From Bacteroidales bacterium (GTDB lineage: Bacteria > Bacteroidota > Bacteroidia > Bacteroidales > UBA10428), in the NCBI GenBank assembly GCA_016926235.1, contig JAFGOZ010000355.1, positions 1 through 26,955 of the forward strand: a stretch of DNA of 26,955 nucleotides. Reading direction: 5' to 3'. Of this stretch, positions 1 to 7,926 are shown in pieces (position 1 is the first letter of the stretch; each line of letters opens with the position of its first letter). Under the pieces are notes generated by a model, which had not been told where the DNA came from, did no database searches, and was given only the letters and a program-made list of their open reading frames with translations. The translations under genes were made by a program, and so were the position numbers.

Positions 1-2337
1 CCGGAAAACTCCATTACCCTGGTAACTTATGAAGGCTTTAAAAGGCTGGGATTCGGTGAAAGTGTATCCGATGAGCTATTTGTCGAACTGGTAAATATCC
101 TGGGACAAAGCAGCGAGAAATCAGCCCGTGACAAGGAGATCGAATACCAGAAATTCAGGGAGATGATCGGTGTAGGTTTGAAAGATACGGTGGCCGATTT
201 GGATCTGCTGGGATTTGATTTTGTGGTGATCGATGAAGCGCACCGGTGCAAAAATGTATTTTCCCAAGTAAAAGCCGACGAGGACGGGAACAAGAGATAT
301 AATTTACAGTCGGCCACCTCTGAGACCGGCCAGAAAGCCTTTTTGATCCTGAACTATATTCAGCGAAAATTTGGCAGGAATACAATGCTTTTAACAGCAA
401 CACCTTTCACTAATTCTCCCCTGGAAATTTATTCCATGCTCTCCCTGGTAGCACACGAAAATCTTGTTAAAGGTGGCATTAATAATATTGATACCTTCTT
501 TGATCTTTTCGTTCTTCCTACTGTGGAATGGACCGCCAATTACAAAGAGGAGATCGTTGAAAAGGAAGTGATCAAATCCTTTACCAACCGGCGTATCCTT
601 CAAAAACTCATTTACAATCACATCCTGTATAAAACCGGGGAGGAAGCCGGAGTAAAGCGACCCACCAAGATCAACCTGCCCATGTTGTATGATTTCCAGG
701 CTAAAAGCCGTCAGCGTTTGCCGCATGCAAAGCAAATCCTGACCTACATCAGCATGACTGCAAAGCAGCGGATCAATCAGAATAAGATCGTGGAGTTGGC
801 TAAAAGTTCTACCAATGGACGACTGGATATGGGTAACCTGTTCAGGGCGCTGGCCTATTCCCTGGATAACGCATTATCACCTTTTATCGTTAATGGCAGT
901 CCGGAAGATTTCAGGGAATTTGTGCATGAAAGCCCAAAAATCAACTATGTGATGGAGTGCATCCGGAGTGTAAAACATTGGCATGAAGCCCAGGGGGAAG
1001 AAGTATCCGGCCAGGTGATCTATATGAACCGTGGAAAGCAATTCTTTCCGATGATCAAGAAGTACCTCCTGGAGGAAATCGGGTTTAAGACTGGTGTACT
1101 ATTCGACAAAACCAGGGTGGATGAAGTGGAGATTATCAGTTCTGAAATCAACGATAACCGGAAAGAGACCATCAAAGAAGCTTTCCTGGAAGGAATCGTA
1201 AAAGTGATTATCGGAACGGCTACCATACGGGAAGGGATTGATTTGCAAAAAAGGGGAACAGTCATTTACAACTGTTACCCGGAGTGGAATCCCACCGATC
1301 TGCGGCAGTTGGAAGGCCGTATCTGGCGGCAGGGGAATCAATTCGGGTATGTACGGATCGTGATGCCCCTGGTGCAGGATTCGATGGATGTGTTTGTGTT
1401 CCAGAAGCTGGAGGAAAAGACTTCCCGGATCAACGATATCTGGTTCAAGGGTGACCGGGGCAATGTGCTAGACCTGGAAAGCCTGAACCCTGAGGAAATC
1501 AAGCTGGCATTGATAACCGATGTCGACCGCCTGGTAAAGATGTTCTTTGACCAGGAGAAGGAACAGCTGCAGCGCGAATTCAGCAAAGTGAACAGGGCTA
1601 TCCAGATGATCTCAGAAATCCGGGAGGATATTGAAGAATACAACCGGTACCGGGAAGAAGCCATAAATGCTATAAAAAACTTCTATAATACCCTGATCAA
1701 TTCCTCATTTCTTAAATCACAAAGCACGGAAGCTTCGGAACCTGATCCGGTGGATCCCAAGGCAAAGTTTACTAAGAAAGCCCGGGAACTGAAGGATGAC
1801 ATAGACATACTTCTTCAGAATTCAACCTTTGAGGATAAGGATATCCTGGCTTCCGGTCGCAGGATAGAAAACAGTTACAACCTCCTAGGCCTGTATTTTC
1901 AGAATAGCTGGGCCATCCGGTATTTTAAAGAATATGTTTCCAAAGTCCGCAAAACAGAAAGGACAATTCTAAAACCTAAGGGTTATACGATCGATAGCGA
2001 TCTGTCCAAAGTGATGGCCGAGTATGAGCTTGAAAAGAATGGTATCCAGAAGAAGGCAGAGCTGTATCAGGGAGATGCCAATTCTGAAAGATGGAATACT
2101 CTTAAAGAAGAAATTCGGCAGAAAAAATCAGCAATGATGGTAGAAGGCCGCACACCGGTTGACCGGGCAGCAGAATTCTCAACATTGAACTACCTCCTGG
2201 CATATAAAGCCGGAGACCAGGAAGCACCAAGGGTGGAAGTACCAACCAGCCTGCCGGAGGAAAGCAATCGGGATATTTCGGTATTGGAGCTTGAAGCCCT
2301 GGCATTGGAGGTAGAACTTGAATTATTAAACATTTAG
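1..2337 (+). CDS. Large DEAH-box SNF2-like helicase of a mobile element (5' end outside window)
   Basis: The frame is open from base 1 to the stop at 2335-2337, so the gene begins upstream of the window; the ATG at 163 is internal. Seen: a DEAH box in VVIDEAHRCKN (about 226-258), motif III LLTATPFTNS (about 385-415) and a C-terminal RecA lobe with IGTATIREGIDL and QLEGRIWRQG (about 1210-1335). These order as superfamily 2, SNF2-like. Walker A must lie upstream. The last 300 or so residues are charged and probably helical or coiled coil. In Bacteroidota mobile elements such proteins are commonly very long helicases with an N-terminal N6-adenine methylase domain, linked to element maintenance or anti-restriction; that N-terminal part cannot be seen here. 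Same strand as the next two genes, 21 bp before the 289-aa gene, probably one transcript. The family call is confident, the exact role is not. Confidence 0.9.
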   Translation, partial: PENSITLVTYEGFKRLGFGESVSDELFVELVNILGQSSEKSARDKEIEYQKFREMIGVGLKDTVADLDLLGFDFVVIDEAHRCKNVFSQVKADEDGNKRYNLQSATSETGQKAFLILNYIQRKFGRNTMLLTATPFTNSPLEIYSMLSLVAHENLVKGGINNIDTFFDLFVLPTVEWTANYKEEIVEKEVIKSFTNRRILQKLIYNHILYKTGEEAGVKRPTKINLPMLYDFQAKSRQRLPHAKQILTYISMTAKQRINQNKIVELAKSSTNGRLDMGNLFRALAYSLDNALSPFIVNGSPEDFREFVHESPKINYVMECIRSVKHWHEAQGEEVSGQVIYMNRGKQFFPMIKKYLLEEIGFKTGVLFDKTRVDEVEIISSEINDNRKETIKEAFLEGIVKVIIGTATIREGIDLQKRGTVIYNCYPEWNPTDLRQLEGRIWRQGNQFGYVRIVMPLVQDSMDVFVFQKLEEKTSRINDIWFKGDRGNVLDLESLNPEEIKLALITDVDRLVKMFFDQEKEQLQREFSKVNRAIQMISEIREDIEEYNRYREEAINAIKNFYNTLINSSFLKSQSTEASEPDPVDPKAKFTKKARELKDDIDILLQNSTFEDKDILASGRRIENSYNLLGLYFQNSWAIRYFKEYVSKVRKTERTILKPKGYTIDSDLSKVMAEYELEKNGIQKKAELYQGDANSERWNTLKEEIRQKKSAMMVEGRTPVDRAAEFSTLNYLLAYKAGDQEAPRVEVPTSLPEESNRDISVLELEALALEVELELLNI

Positions 2338-2358
2338 AAATCAACAAAACATGATATC

Positions 2359-3228
2359 ATGATCAATACAGGCAATTACTTTGAAGCAATCAATACCATT
2401 GATTATACCAATCTTCCGGAGGCATTAAAGAACGGTGACAAGCTCACCCGTGGAGCAGCACAGAACGACTGGTCGGCATACAACAGTAACGAAAACATCA
2501 AACGGGTTGTAGATGCTTACCTGCAAAAGCTCGATGAATGGGTCGGAAAACATAAATCACCCAACCAGGAAAAGAAAAAGACAAAACCGGAACCTGGCAA
2601 AAAGAAGAGACCAAAACTGACTATTGAAAAACAGGATATTAAGCCTGATGAGCCTACACCGGTGGAAAAGGTCACGCTTGAAATTGCCTTTATAAAACGC
2701 TATGTGGGTCTGCATGGCAAAACAAAAGACCGTAAGCAGATTCTCAGCTTCATCAATGGATTGCAGAGGGCCATTGTTGAAAAACGGATCCGTAAGACCT
2801 CGCCCTATGCCAAAGAAATTGGGAACATCCAGGAACAGATAATTGCTTGTTATGAAAAAATGGGTGAATCCATTATGATTAAGATTGATGAAAAGACCCT
2901 GGAATCCTATTCTGCAATTGCACATAGTGAAAAGACAATGCAATCCATTTCCTTTATCAGGCAATTCATTGGTGTACATGGCAAAAAGGGAGTTAAAGAA
3001 AAAGCTCAGGGACTGATTGAGAGGATTAACAAAGCAATAGAGGCTGAAAGGATTATAGAAACTGATCCCCATTTTAGTGAGCTTCAGGATGTGATCAAGT
3101 CCCTGGAGGCGTACCTGGAAGGAAAAACAACTACTCCGGAAATCAATTCTGCAACACTGAATGGATTAATGGGTATCGCCGGGTTCGGCGGTAAAAAAAA
3201 AGTCCGGACGAAGACGAAACGCCGGTAA
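2359..3228 (+). CDS. Lys-rich protein with duplicated ~63-aa domain; likely N-terminal half of the downstream ATPase
   Basis: A 289-aa frame. The ATG at 2359 is chosen because the nearby ATG at 2351 runs into a stop after three codons. Residues 65-92 form a Lys/Pro-rich linker. Residues about 106-168 and 193-255 are two copies of one domain: FIKRYVGLHGK matches FIRQFIGVHGK, INGLQRAI matches IERINKAI, and both have a following helix (IQEQIIACYE, LQDVIKSLEAYLE). No catalytic motif is seen and I do not recognise a named family. The last 12 residues after GFGG are basic (KKKVRTKTKRR) and are read past a run of nine A. In the -1 frame the text instead continues as SPDEDETPVTIISSIDLAG into the neighbouring ATPase, which looks like natural coding sequence. 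The basic tail may therefore be an artefact of a frameshift. Confidence 0.8.
   Translation: MINTGNYFEAINTIDYTNLPEALKNGDKLTRGAAQNDWSAYNSNENIKRVVDAYLQKLDEWVGKHKSPNQEKKKTKPEPGKKKRPKLTIEKQDIKPDEPTPVEKVTLEIAFIKRYVGLHGKTKDRKQILSFINGLQRAIVEKRIRKTSPYAKEIGNIQEQIIACYEKMGESIMIKIDEKTLESYSAIAHSEKTMQSISFIRQFIGVHGKKGVKEKAQGLIERINKAIEAERIIETDPHFSELQDVIKSLEAYLEGKTTTPEINSATLNGLMGIAGFGGKKKVRTKTKRR
3193..3201 (+). other. A9 homopolymer: probable frameshift or slippage site joining two reading frames
   Basis: Nine consecutive A sit at the end of the 289-aa frame (ggt AAA AAA AAA gtc). The -1 frame has its last stop at 3192-3194 and is open from 3195 through the ATPase stop at 3776. Adding one A, or slipping back one base, gives a continuous protein of about 475 residues. 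The alternatives are programmed transcriptional or ribosomal slippage, an indel mutation, or a sequencing error in the homopolymer; the sequence alone cannot separate them. Confidence 0.65.
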
Positions 3229-3257
3229 CCATCATAAGCAGCATCGATCTTGCCGGG

Positions 3258-3776
3258 ATGCAATTTGAAACCATTGGCCTGCAGGGAAAATATCGTGAAC
3301 TGTTAGGAGATCCATCGGTAGGTTTTTCGGCCATGGTTTTTGGGCTCCCAAAAAGCGGTAAATCCACCCTTTGTATCGACTTTGCCCGGCACCTGGCCGA
3401 ACATCATGGTAAAGTTTTATATATAGCCATCGAAGAAGGCTTCGGCTACACCCTGAAAGAAAAGTTTGAGCGACTAAATGCTATCCATCCCAACCTGGTT
3501 GTTGCCGAAAAGCTCCCGGATTATCTGTCACTATATCAGTTCGTTTTCATAGATTCCGTAAGCAAAGCCGGGTTATCAACCGATGATCTTACCCGCCTCC
3601 GAAAAGAAAACCCGAAAACAGCATTTATCTATATCTTCCACACCACCAAGGAAGGCAACTTCCGGGGCAAACAGGATTTTGCTCATGATGTGGATGTGAT
3701 AATTGAGGTGGAGAATGGCGTGGCGAGGGCGAATGGGAGGTTTGGGATTAATAGAGGAATAGCCGTATTTGATTAA
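3258..3776 (+). CDS. RecA/KaiC-like P-loop ATPase, probably the C-terminal half of a frameshifted protein
   Basis: From the first ATG (3258) this is 172 aa. Walker A is GLPKSGKS (residues 29-36) and a Walker B-like FVFIDS follows (95-100), giving a compact single RecA-like core. Related ATPases of Bacteroidota mobile elements, as I recall them, carry a few residues like SS-x-DL-x-x-M-x-F just before the core. That signature is present here (SSIDLAGMQF) but begins upstream of the ATG, in the same frame, which is open back to 3195. The genuine protein therefore probably starts in the 289-aa gene and reaches this frame through the A9 tract. The next gene is convergent (stop at 3845). Likely role: a small ATPase for element replication or DNA handling; no partner is identified. 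Confidence 0.8.
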   Translation: MQFETIGLQGKYRELLGDPSVGFSAMVFGLPKSGKSTLCIDFARHLAEHHGKVLYIAIEEGFGYTLKEKFERLNAIHPNLVVAEKLPDYLSLYQFVFIDSVSKAGLSTDDLTRLRKENPKTAFIYIFHTTKEGNFRGKQDFAHDVDVIIEVENGVARANGRFGINRGIAVFD

Positions 3777-3791
3777 ATAAAACGCTATTTA

Positions 3792-3809
3792 GTAATTCAT
3801 ATGAATTAC
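3792..3809. repeat. Perfect 18-bp palindrome in the convergent gap
   Basis: GTAATTCAT is followed directly by its reverse complement ATGAATTAC. It lies in the 68-bp gap between two convergent genes, at the point where base composition changes from the moderately GC-rich backbone to the AT-rich cargo. It has no T-tract and no loop, so it is a poor terminator. A protein-binding site or a chance AT-rich palindrome are both possible. Confidence 0.4.
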
Positions 3810-3844
3810 AGTTCCTATCTGATCAAAAGCAATTTAAGGTTCAA

Positions 3845-4405
3845 TTATAATTCAATTTCATTATAATATCCCTTACTCTCGCTTTCTATAGTTATTTTAT
3901 CAATTTCGCTTTTGGTAATTATTGTACTTACTTTTATCCATTTCCAATTTCCTGATTGAGCAATGGACTTATCATCGAATCCAATCCACATACCATTCAT
4001 CTCATTCCCATTTGGTTTAACAGAAAATTGAAAAGCTCCATGATGTATATCATTCTCTTTCGAATTTCTCCATTTTCCAGTTAAATAAATCCCATTCTCT
4101 AATTTACCCATAATCTTATACCAATGTTTTTTTGCGGTTAGGTTCTCGCCGAAAATATAATCTCCAAATTGTACAATCTTAATAAGATGTTGTTCAATTT
4201 TTGAATTAGAACCAGCTAAGTATTTATACTTTGATTTCCAGATACCTTTAAGTTTCCGTTTATTTTTGGGAACTAAGAAACTAAATCTTGAGGCAATAAT
4301 ATAATGAATTGGTTCAGTTAATACAATTTTTAATACTACACCAATAATCAAACCGAAAATTGAAGTTATTATTGGGAAAATTTGTTCTGATGATAAGATA
4401 TCCAT
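3845..4405 (-). CDS. Small membrane-anchored beta-rich protein (Cap15/S-2TMbeta-like effector candidate)
   Basis: 186 aa from the ATG at 4405; a GTG at 4426 would add seven residues. Residues about 10-29 form a strongly hydrophobic segment (FPIITSIFGLIIGVVLKIVL), followed by an amphipathic stretch and a soluble domain at 54-158. That domain is rich in alternating Gly/Trp positions (GIWKSKYKY, YLTGKW, GAFQFSV, GMWIG, GNWKW), as expected of a beta-sandwich or barrel. The same pattern occurs in the N-terminal third of the methyltransferase encoded just upstream (FLGNW, GAIQV, GKWIG), so the two share a domain. Known comparison: Cap15-type (S-2TMbeta) CBASS effectors pair TM helices with a beta-barrel, but there is no cyclase gene here, so that link is inference. 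It is the last gene of the minus-strand block, 58 bp after the methyltransferase gene. Confidence 0.75.
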   Translation of the reverse strand: MDILSSEQIFPIITSIFGLIIGVVLKIVLTEPIHYIIASRFSFLVPKNKRKLKGIWKSKYKYLAGSNSKIEQHLIKIVQFGDYIFGENLTAKKHWYKIMGKLENGIYLTGKWRNSKENDIHHGAFQFSVKPNGNEMNGMWIGFDDKSIAQSGNWKWIKVSTIITKSEIDKITIESESKGYYNEIEL

Positions 4406-4463
4406 TATAATGATTTTAAGACACACTAAACGTAATAAAAACGAAATAAAGAGCCAAAATTTC

Positions 4464-5687
4464 TTAACTTAATTTAAGATCAAAAATCATTAAGCTCTCA
4501 GAGCTTTCATTGGTTGTTATATCCTTAATATGTTCCTTCTTTAGATGAGAAATATTAATACCTTCCCTTAATAATTTATGGTGTCCAGAGCCACCGTATA
4601 TAAAGACCAAATGACCGCCAGGATTAAGAAAATATTCTGCACCTAAAATTAAATCCCTTATTGAAGTATTATAAGTACAAGCGAAAATATCTATATAATT
4701 ATTCTTTAACCTTTTAGAAGAGAATTTCGAACTTTTAGAGGCTTTTTGAATATATCTGCGTTTAGAAAAAGGTAAGTTTGCAATAATCAAATCAAATTTC
4801 TTAGTTAACTTAAATTTCTTATATACTGGCTCATAGAGGTTGCCAATTAATTCCGTAATATTGATATTTAGAGAATAAAAATTCTGTCGTGCACATTCAA
4901 TTGCTCTTGCATCAATATCTGTTGCGACAACCTTTGCATTTTTAATTAATGAAAAGTAAGCTGCAAAATAACCGCAACCAGTACCTATGTCTAAAACAGT
5001 TTTAGGTTCATATTTGCATGAATATTCTAATAATTTCTTAGAGAAATGTCCAAGGTTAGGATTAAAAACGCCATTATATAATTGAAAATCTAAGATGGAA
5101 TCAATATCCGGAAATGAAATTCTTAAGTCATGTGTCTGTCTTACTCCCGAATACATGGATAAATGGTTATTTAATATTTCGCCTACATTCTTTATGAATT
5201 TTCTTTTATTAAATACTAAATTATGAAAGGGGTCTTTGTTGTTTATCTCACGAGAATTTAAGGTAAACTCCCCACCGAAAACTTCAATTCTTGAATCAAT
5301 TATTGTACTGCCAATCCATTTGCCATCATTTGTTGTATTTGACTCATCAATAGGCCTAACTTGTATGGCACCGAATTTGTAACTATATTTTTGATTTTCC
5401 CAATTTCCCAAAAAAACATCTTGATCAGAAATATTACCAGATATAATATATCTTGTTTCTGGATCCACAGTGTAAAGGGTTCTACCAAAGACTTTATTAT
5501 ATAATCGGTTGAGTCGAATAAAATCTTTTTGAGGTTGATTATTAGCTTTTTGCCAAGACGTGACATAGTAGCCATGATAAATTCTATTATTAGTTCTTAA
5601 CAGTCTTGGGAAAAGAAGCTCTAATATTGCCACAAAAATTTTTGTTAAAACTTTCCCTATTTCTATACTAAAGAATTCAATGCCCAT
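4464..5687 (-). CDS. SAM-dependent methyltransferase fused to an N-terminal hydrophobic helix and beta-rich domain
   Basis: 407 aa, ATG at 5687. Residues 1-31 are hydrophobic or amphipathic (LTKIFVAILELLFPRLL), probably a membrane anchor. Residues 33-145 carry the Gly/Trp-rich beta domain shared with the next gene (FLGNWENQ, FGAIQV, GKWIGS). Residues about 205-380 are a class I Rossmann methyltransferase: motif I VLDIGTGCGYF (231-241), acidic motif II TDID (256-259) and motif IV ANLPF (303-307). The N-[LP]-P-[FY] form is typical of enzymes methylating amide or amino nitrogen (PrmC/HemK, RsmC, N6-adenine enzymes). The substrate is unknown. The domain order (anchor, barrel, methyltransferase) is unfamiliar to me. 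It lies 69 bp downstream of the nuclease gene; the two barrel proteins could form a hetero-oligomer at the membrane. Confidence 0.85.
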   Translation of the reverse strand: MGIEFFSIEIGKVLTKIFVAILELLFPRLLRTNNRIYHGYYVTSWQKANNQPQKDFIRLNRLYNKVFGRTLYTVDPETRYIISGNISDQDVFLGNWENQKYSYKFGAIQVRPIDESNTTNDGKWIGSTIIDSRIEVFGGEFTLNSREINNKDPFHNLVFNKRKFIKNVGEILNNHLSMYSGVRQTHDLRISFPDIDSILDFQLYNGVFNPNLGHFSKKLLEYSCKYEPKTVLDIGTGCGYFAAYFSLIKNAKVVATDIDARAIECARQNFYSLNINITELIGNLYEPVYKKFKLTKKFDLIIANLPFSKRRYIQKASKSSKFSSKRLKNNYIDIFACTYNTSIRDLILGAEYFLNPGGHLVFIYGGSGHHKLLREGINISHLKKEHIKDITTNESSESLMIFDLKLS

Positions 5688-5756
5688 GATTAAGTCCTAT
5701 TGAATAATGAATAAACAGAATTATACCATTTTTGAGATCCTAACTAATTGTTAGAA

Positions 5757-6734
5757 TTATTTAATCTTTTCAATTTTATCAAATGCCAGATATCTATCCT
5801 CAAAATCTTTTATCCACAGGGCATTAGTATTTGCCTTAATAACACTTACTATATCTTCCAAGATGAGAGGGTAAATTCCAATCTCTTTTGAGTTGGTCGA
5901 TTTTAGTAATGAAAAGTATCTATCCAGAGCATTATAGCATTGAGTATTATCTTTAGGATAGAGATACACAAAAAAACCTTCTTGATAATCTGAATTTACA
6001 GGAGGTATCATCGAAAGCGCCAATAAATGATCTCGCCAGATCTGTTCCAATGACATTGGCATTTCCATTAACATTTCTATTCCTTTTGAAGTGAAAACGC
6101 CAGAAAACTCAGCTACTTCCTTGTATCTAGGCTTGAATTTTGCAGGATTATCTTTCAATGCCTCTGAATACTTTACTTCTACACCAATAAAGCCGACTCC
6201 TTTTTCGCCTTTATACCTGATAAAAACATCAAATGCTGAATGATCGCAAGTATACTTACAATCACCCCTTCCTGGTGAGATTTCAAAATTGATTGATTCA
6301 ATCTGAATAATCCTATCTTTAAATATGGTTTGAAAGACCTGATTGGCTAACGGGATATTTACTGACAGTTCACTGAATAGGTTAAATGCCAAGGGTTGAC
6401 TTGACAGGAGGTTGCCAAAAAGCCGTTTCTCCTTAATCTGCTTGATTTCATTTCCTTGCCGTTTTTTATTATCCGCCATTTCAATTCTAACCACTTTTTT
6501 TGTATTTTCTGAAATGAGATTTGCTAATGTTTCCTTTGCAAAGGGATAATCAATATAATTACCGAAAATACTTTCCTTTTCTTTTCCTTTTACTGTTATC
6601 ACTCTTCTCTCTATAGGTAAATTCTTTTCATGACGGTAAATGCTTTGCAGTAAACGAGCATTCGCAGCAAATACGGACAAATCTTTATAATTTGTATGGA
6701 AAAGCTCCATTAGTCTATTTGGGGGCTTTTTCAT
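5757..6734 (-). CDS. PGN_0703-like PD-(D/E)XK nuclease candidate
   Basis: 325 aa, ATG at 6734. A central FGNLLSSQPLAFNLF (106-120) and a following core SAFDVFIRY (166-174) then GFIGVEVKYSE (181-191) fit a PD-(D/E)XK nuclease fold, with D169 as the metal-binding acid and E186-V-K188 as the E-x-K pair. The combination resembles the 'PGN_0703 family putative restriction endonuclease' group found in Bacteroidota; this is from memory of the family, not a search. No DNA-binding domain is obvious. The gene follows the AAA+ ATPase gene by 61 bp on the same strand, which suggests the ATPase acts with or on the nuclease. Within the operon it is a likely effector that cleaves nucleic acid. Fold call fairly sure, activity unproven. 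Confidence 0.8.
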   Translation of the reverse strand: MKKPPNRLMELFHTNYKDLSVFAANARLLQSIYRHEKNLPIERRVITVKGKEKESIFGNYIDYPFAKETLANLISENTKKVVRIEMADNKKRQGNEIKQIKEKRLFGNLLSSQPLAFNLFSELSVNIPLANQVFQTIFKDRIIQIESINFEISPGRGDCKYTCDHSAFDVFIRYKGEKGVGFIGVEVKYSEALKDNPAKFKPRYKEVAEFSGVFTSKGIEMLMEMPMSLEQIWRDHLLALSMIPPVNSDYQEGFFVYLYPKDNTQCYNALDRYFSLLKSTNSKEIGIYPLILEDIVSVIKANTNALWIKDFEDRYLAFDKIEKIK

Positions 6735-6795
6735 TTGTAAGAAGGCTATTAAAATTAGTTGTTACAATCATTATATAATTTATGGCAAATGCTAT

Positions 6796-7890
6796 TTAGA
6801 AATATATTTTCATCTTTTCTTTATCCAATGCGGGTTTAATACTTGAGATTATGGCACCCAAGATATTTGTCGTTATCAGTGACTTTTTTGATATTGCAAC
6901 GCGCCCGGCTTCATTTACTATATGCTCAATCTCAGCAAAAGTATAGTATTCAGTCATTTCCGCTAAGTATAGCCATTTGATTTCTTCTTGAGGACGTCCC
7001 TCCATGTGCATTTTAAAAGCTTCAATGCGGGCTTCCAAATCAGGTGGGCCTATAAATACCTTTTTGTCAAAACGGCCGGGGCGGAGAATTGCAGGATCAA
7101 TATTTTTAATGAGGTTTGTAGCGCCGATAACTAAGATCCCTCTTTTATGGCATTGGTCAAGTTGTGATAAGAATTCGTTTACTTCCGCCTTATAATGATA
7201 TGAAACATCTGAATTACTTCTGTTTGGAACCAAAGCCTCTATTTCATCCAAGAATAAGATTGAGGGTTGATTTTTCTCAGCATCTTCAAATACTTTCTTT
7301 ATTTCTAATTGTGCTCCATGAACATAAATACTGCCCAAACCAGAAGGTTTAATATCCATAAAATGAAACTTAACCTGTTCTGAAAGTTTTCTTGCAATAA
7401 AAGTTTTACCGCAACCCGGAGGGCCATAAAGCAATACACCGTTTGGAAGGGGCACTTTGTAGCGTTCGTATAATTCACGCTCGGTAAAAGGAAGAATAAT
7501 GTCCCGTTCAAAAATTGTCTTCAGTTCTCGCATACCAGCAATGCCTTTCCAGTTTTTAGATTGACTTTTTAAAACCGTTCTATCACCTTTTGATTTAGGC
7601 AAGTTTATTATGCGGGTTTTTAAAAATTCGTTATAGGCTCCAGAATTTGGATCCTCAGGATATAAGTCGCTTTCAAGACAAACATAGGCAAGGGCATCGC
7701 GGTACATTCCCCAATCTACAAAGAGCCTGATACGGTACATATTAATAAATCGCACATATTCTTTGTAATAATCAGCATATATACCCGAATCGATATCGCT
7801 AATTAACTTGCCAAGTAACCACAATGCCTGGGCCTTTCTCTTCCTATAAACTAGAGATTGGATCTTTTCAGGTATTAGAAATGTGTCCAT
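6796..7890 (-). CDS. Classic-clade AAA+ ATPase with helical N-terminal domain
   Basis: 364 aa, ATG at 7890. Residues 1-110 look all-helical and TPR-like, with no enzymatic motif. The AAA core starts around 113: Walker A GPPGCGKT (156-163), Walker B ILFLDEIEAL (211-220), sensor-1 GATNL (256-260) and arginine-finger region RPGRFD (270-275), followed by the small helical lid. This is the FtsH/spastin/Cdc48 clade, but no zinc protease or second AAA ring is present, so it is a stand-alone remodeller and probably hexameric. It lies 36 bp downstream of the ABC-type ATPase gene and 61 bp upstream of the nuclease gene, all on the minus strand. Inference: it may load, activate or disassemble the nuclease or the helicase-methylase complex. 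Family call is firm; role is inferred. Confidence 0.9.
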   Translation of the reverse strand: MDTFLIPEKIQSLVYRKRKAQALWLLGKLISDIDSGIYADYYKEYVRFINMYRIRLFVDWGMYRDALAYVCLESDLYPEDPNSGAYNEFLKTRIINLPKSKGDRTVLKSQSKNWKGIAGMRELKTIFERDIILPFTERELYERYKVPLPNGVLLYGPPGCGKTFIARKLSEQVKFHFMDIKPSGLGSIYVHGAQLEIKKVFEDAEKNQPSILFLDEIEALVPNRSNSDVSYHYKAEVNEFLSQLDQCHKRGILVIGATNLIKNIDPAILRPGRFDKKVFIGPPDLEARIEAFKMHMEGRPQEEIKWLYLAEMTEYYTFAEIEHIVNEAGRVAISKKSLITTNILGAIISSIKPALDKEKMKIYF

Positions 7891-7926
7891 TACCTATGCG
7901 TTTTTCTGGAAAATATTTGTTCCAAA

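Noticed and set aside
2557..3072. A 171-codon antisense frame opposite the 289-aa gene
   Set aside because: It is the complement of Lys-rich coding sequence, giving a Phe/Leu-rich translation without domain character; the + strand frame shows a clear domain duplication.
3845..4405. Calling the small membrane protein a CBASS effector outright
   Set aside because: No CD-NTase cyclase or other CBASS gene lies in the window; the resemblance to Cap15-type design is only by general architecture.
4406..4426. GTG start extending the small barrel protein by seven residues
   Set aside because: The in-frame ATG at 4405 directly precedes the hydrophobic segment and needs no rare start codon; the extension adds nothing recognisable.
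5740..5754. Short inverted repeat CTAAC-N5-GTTAG between the nuclease and methyltransferase genes as a terminator
   Set aside because: Arms are only 5 bp and AT-rich, with no proper T-tract; not enough to split the operon.
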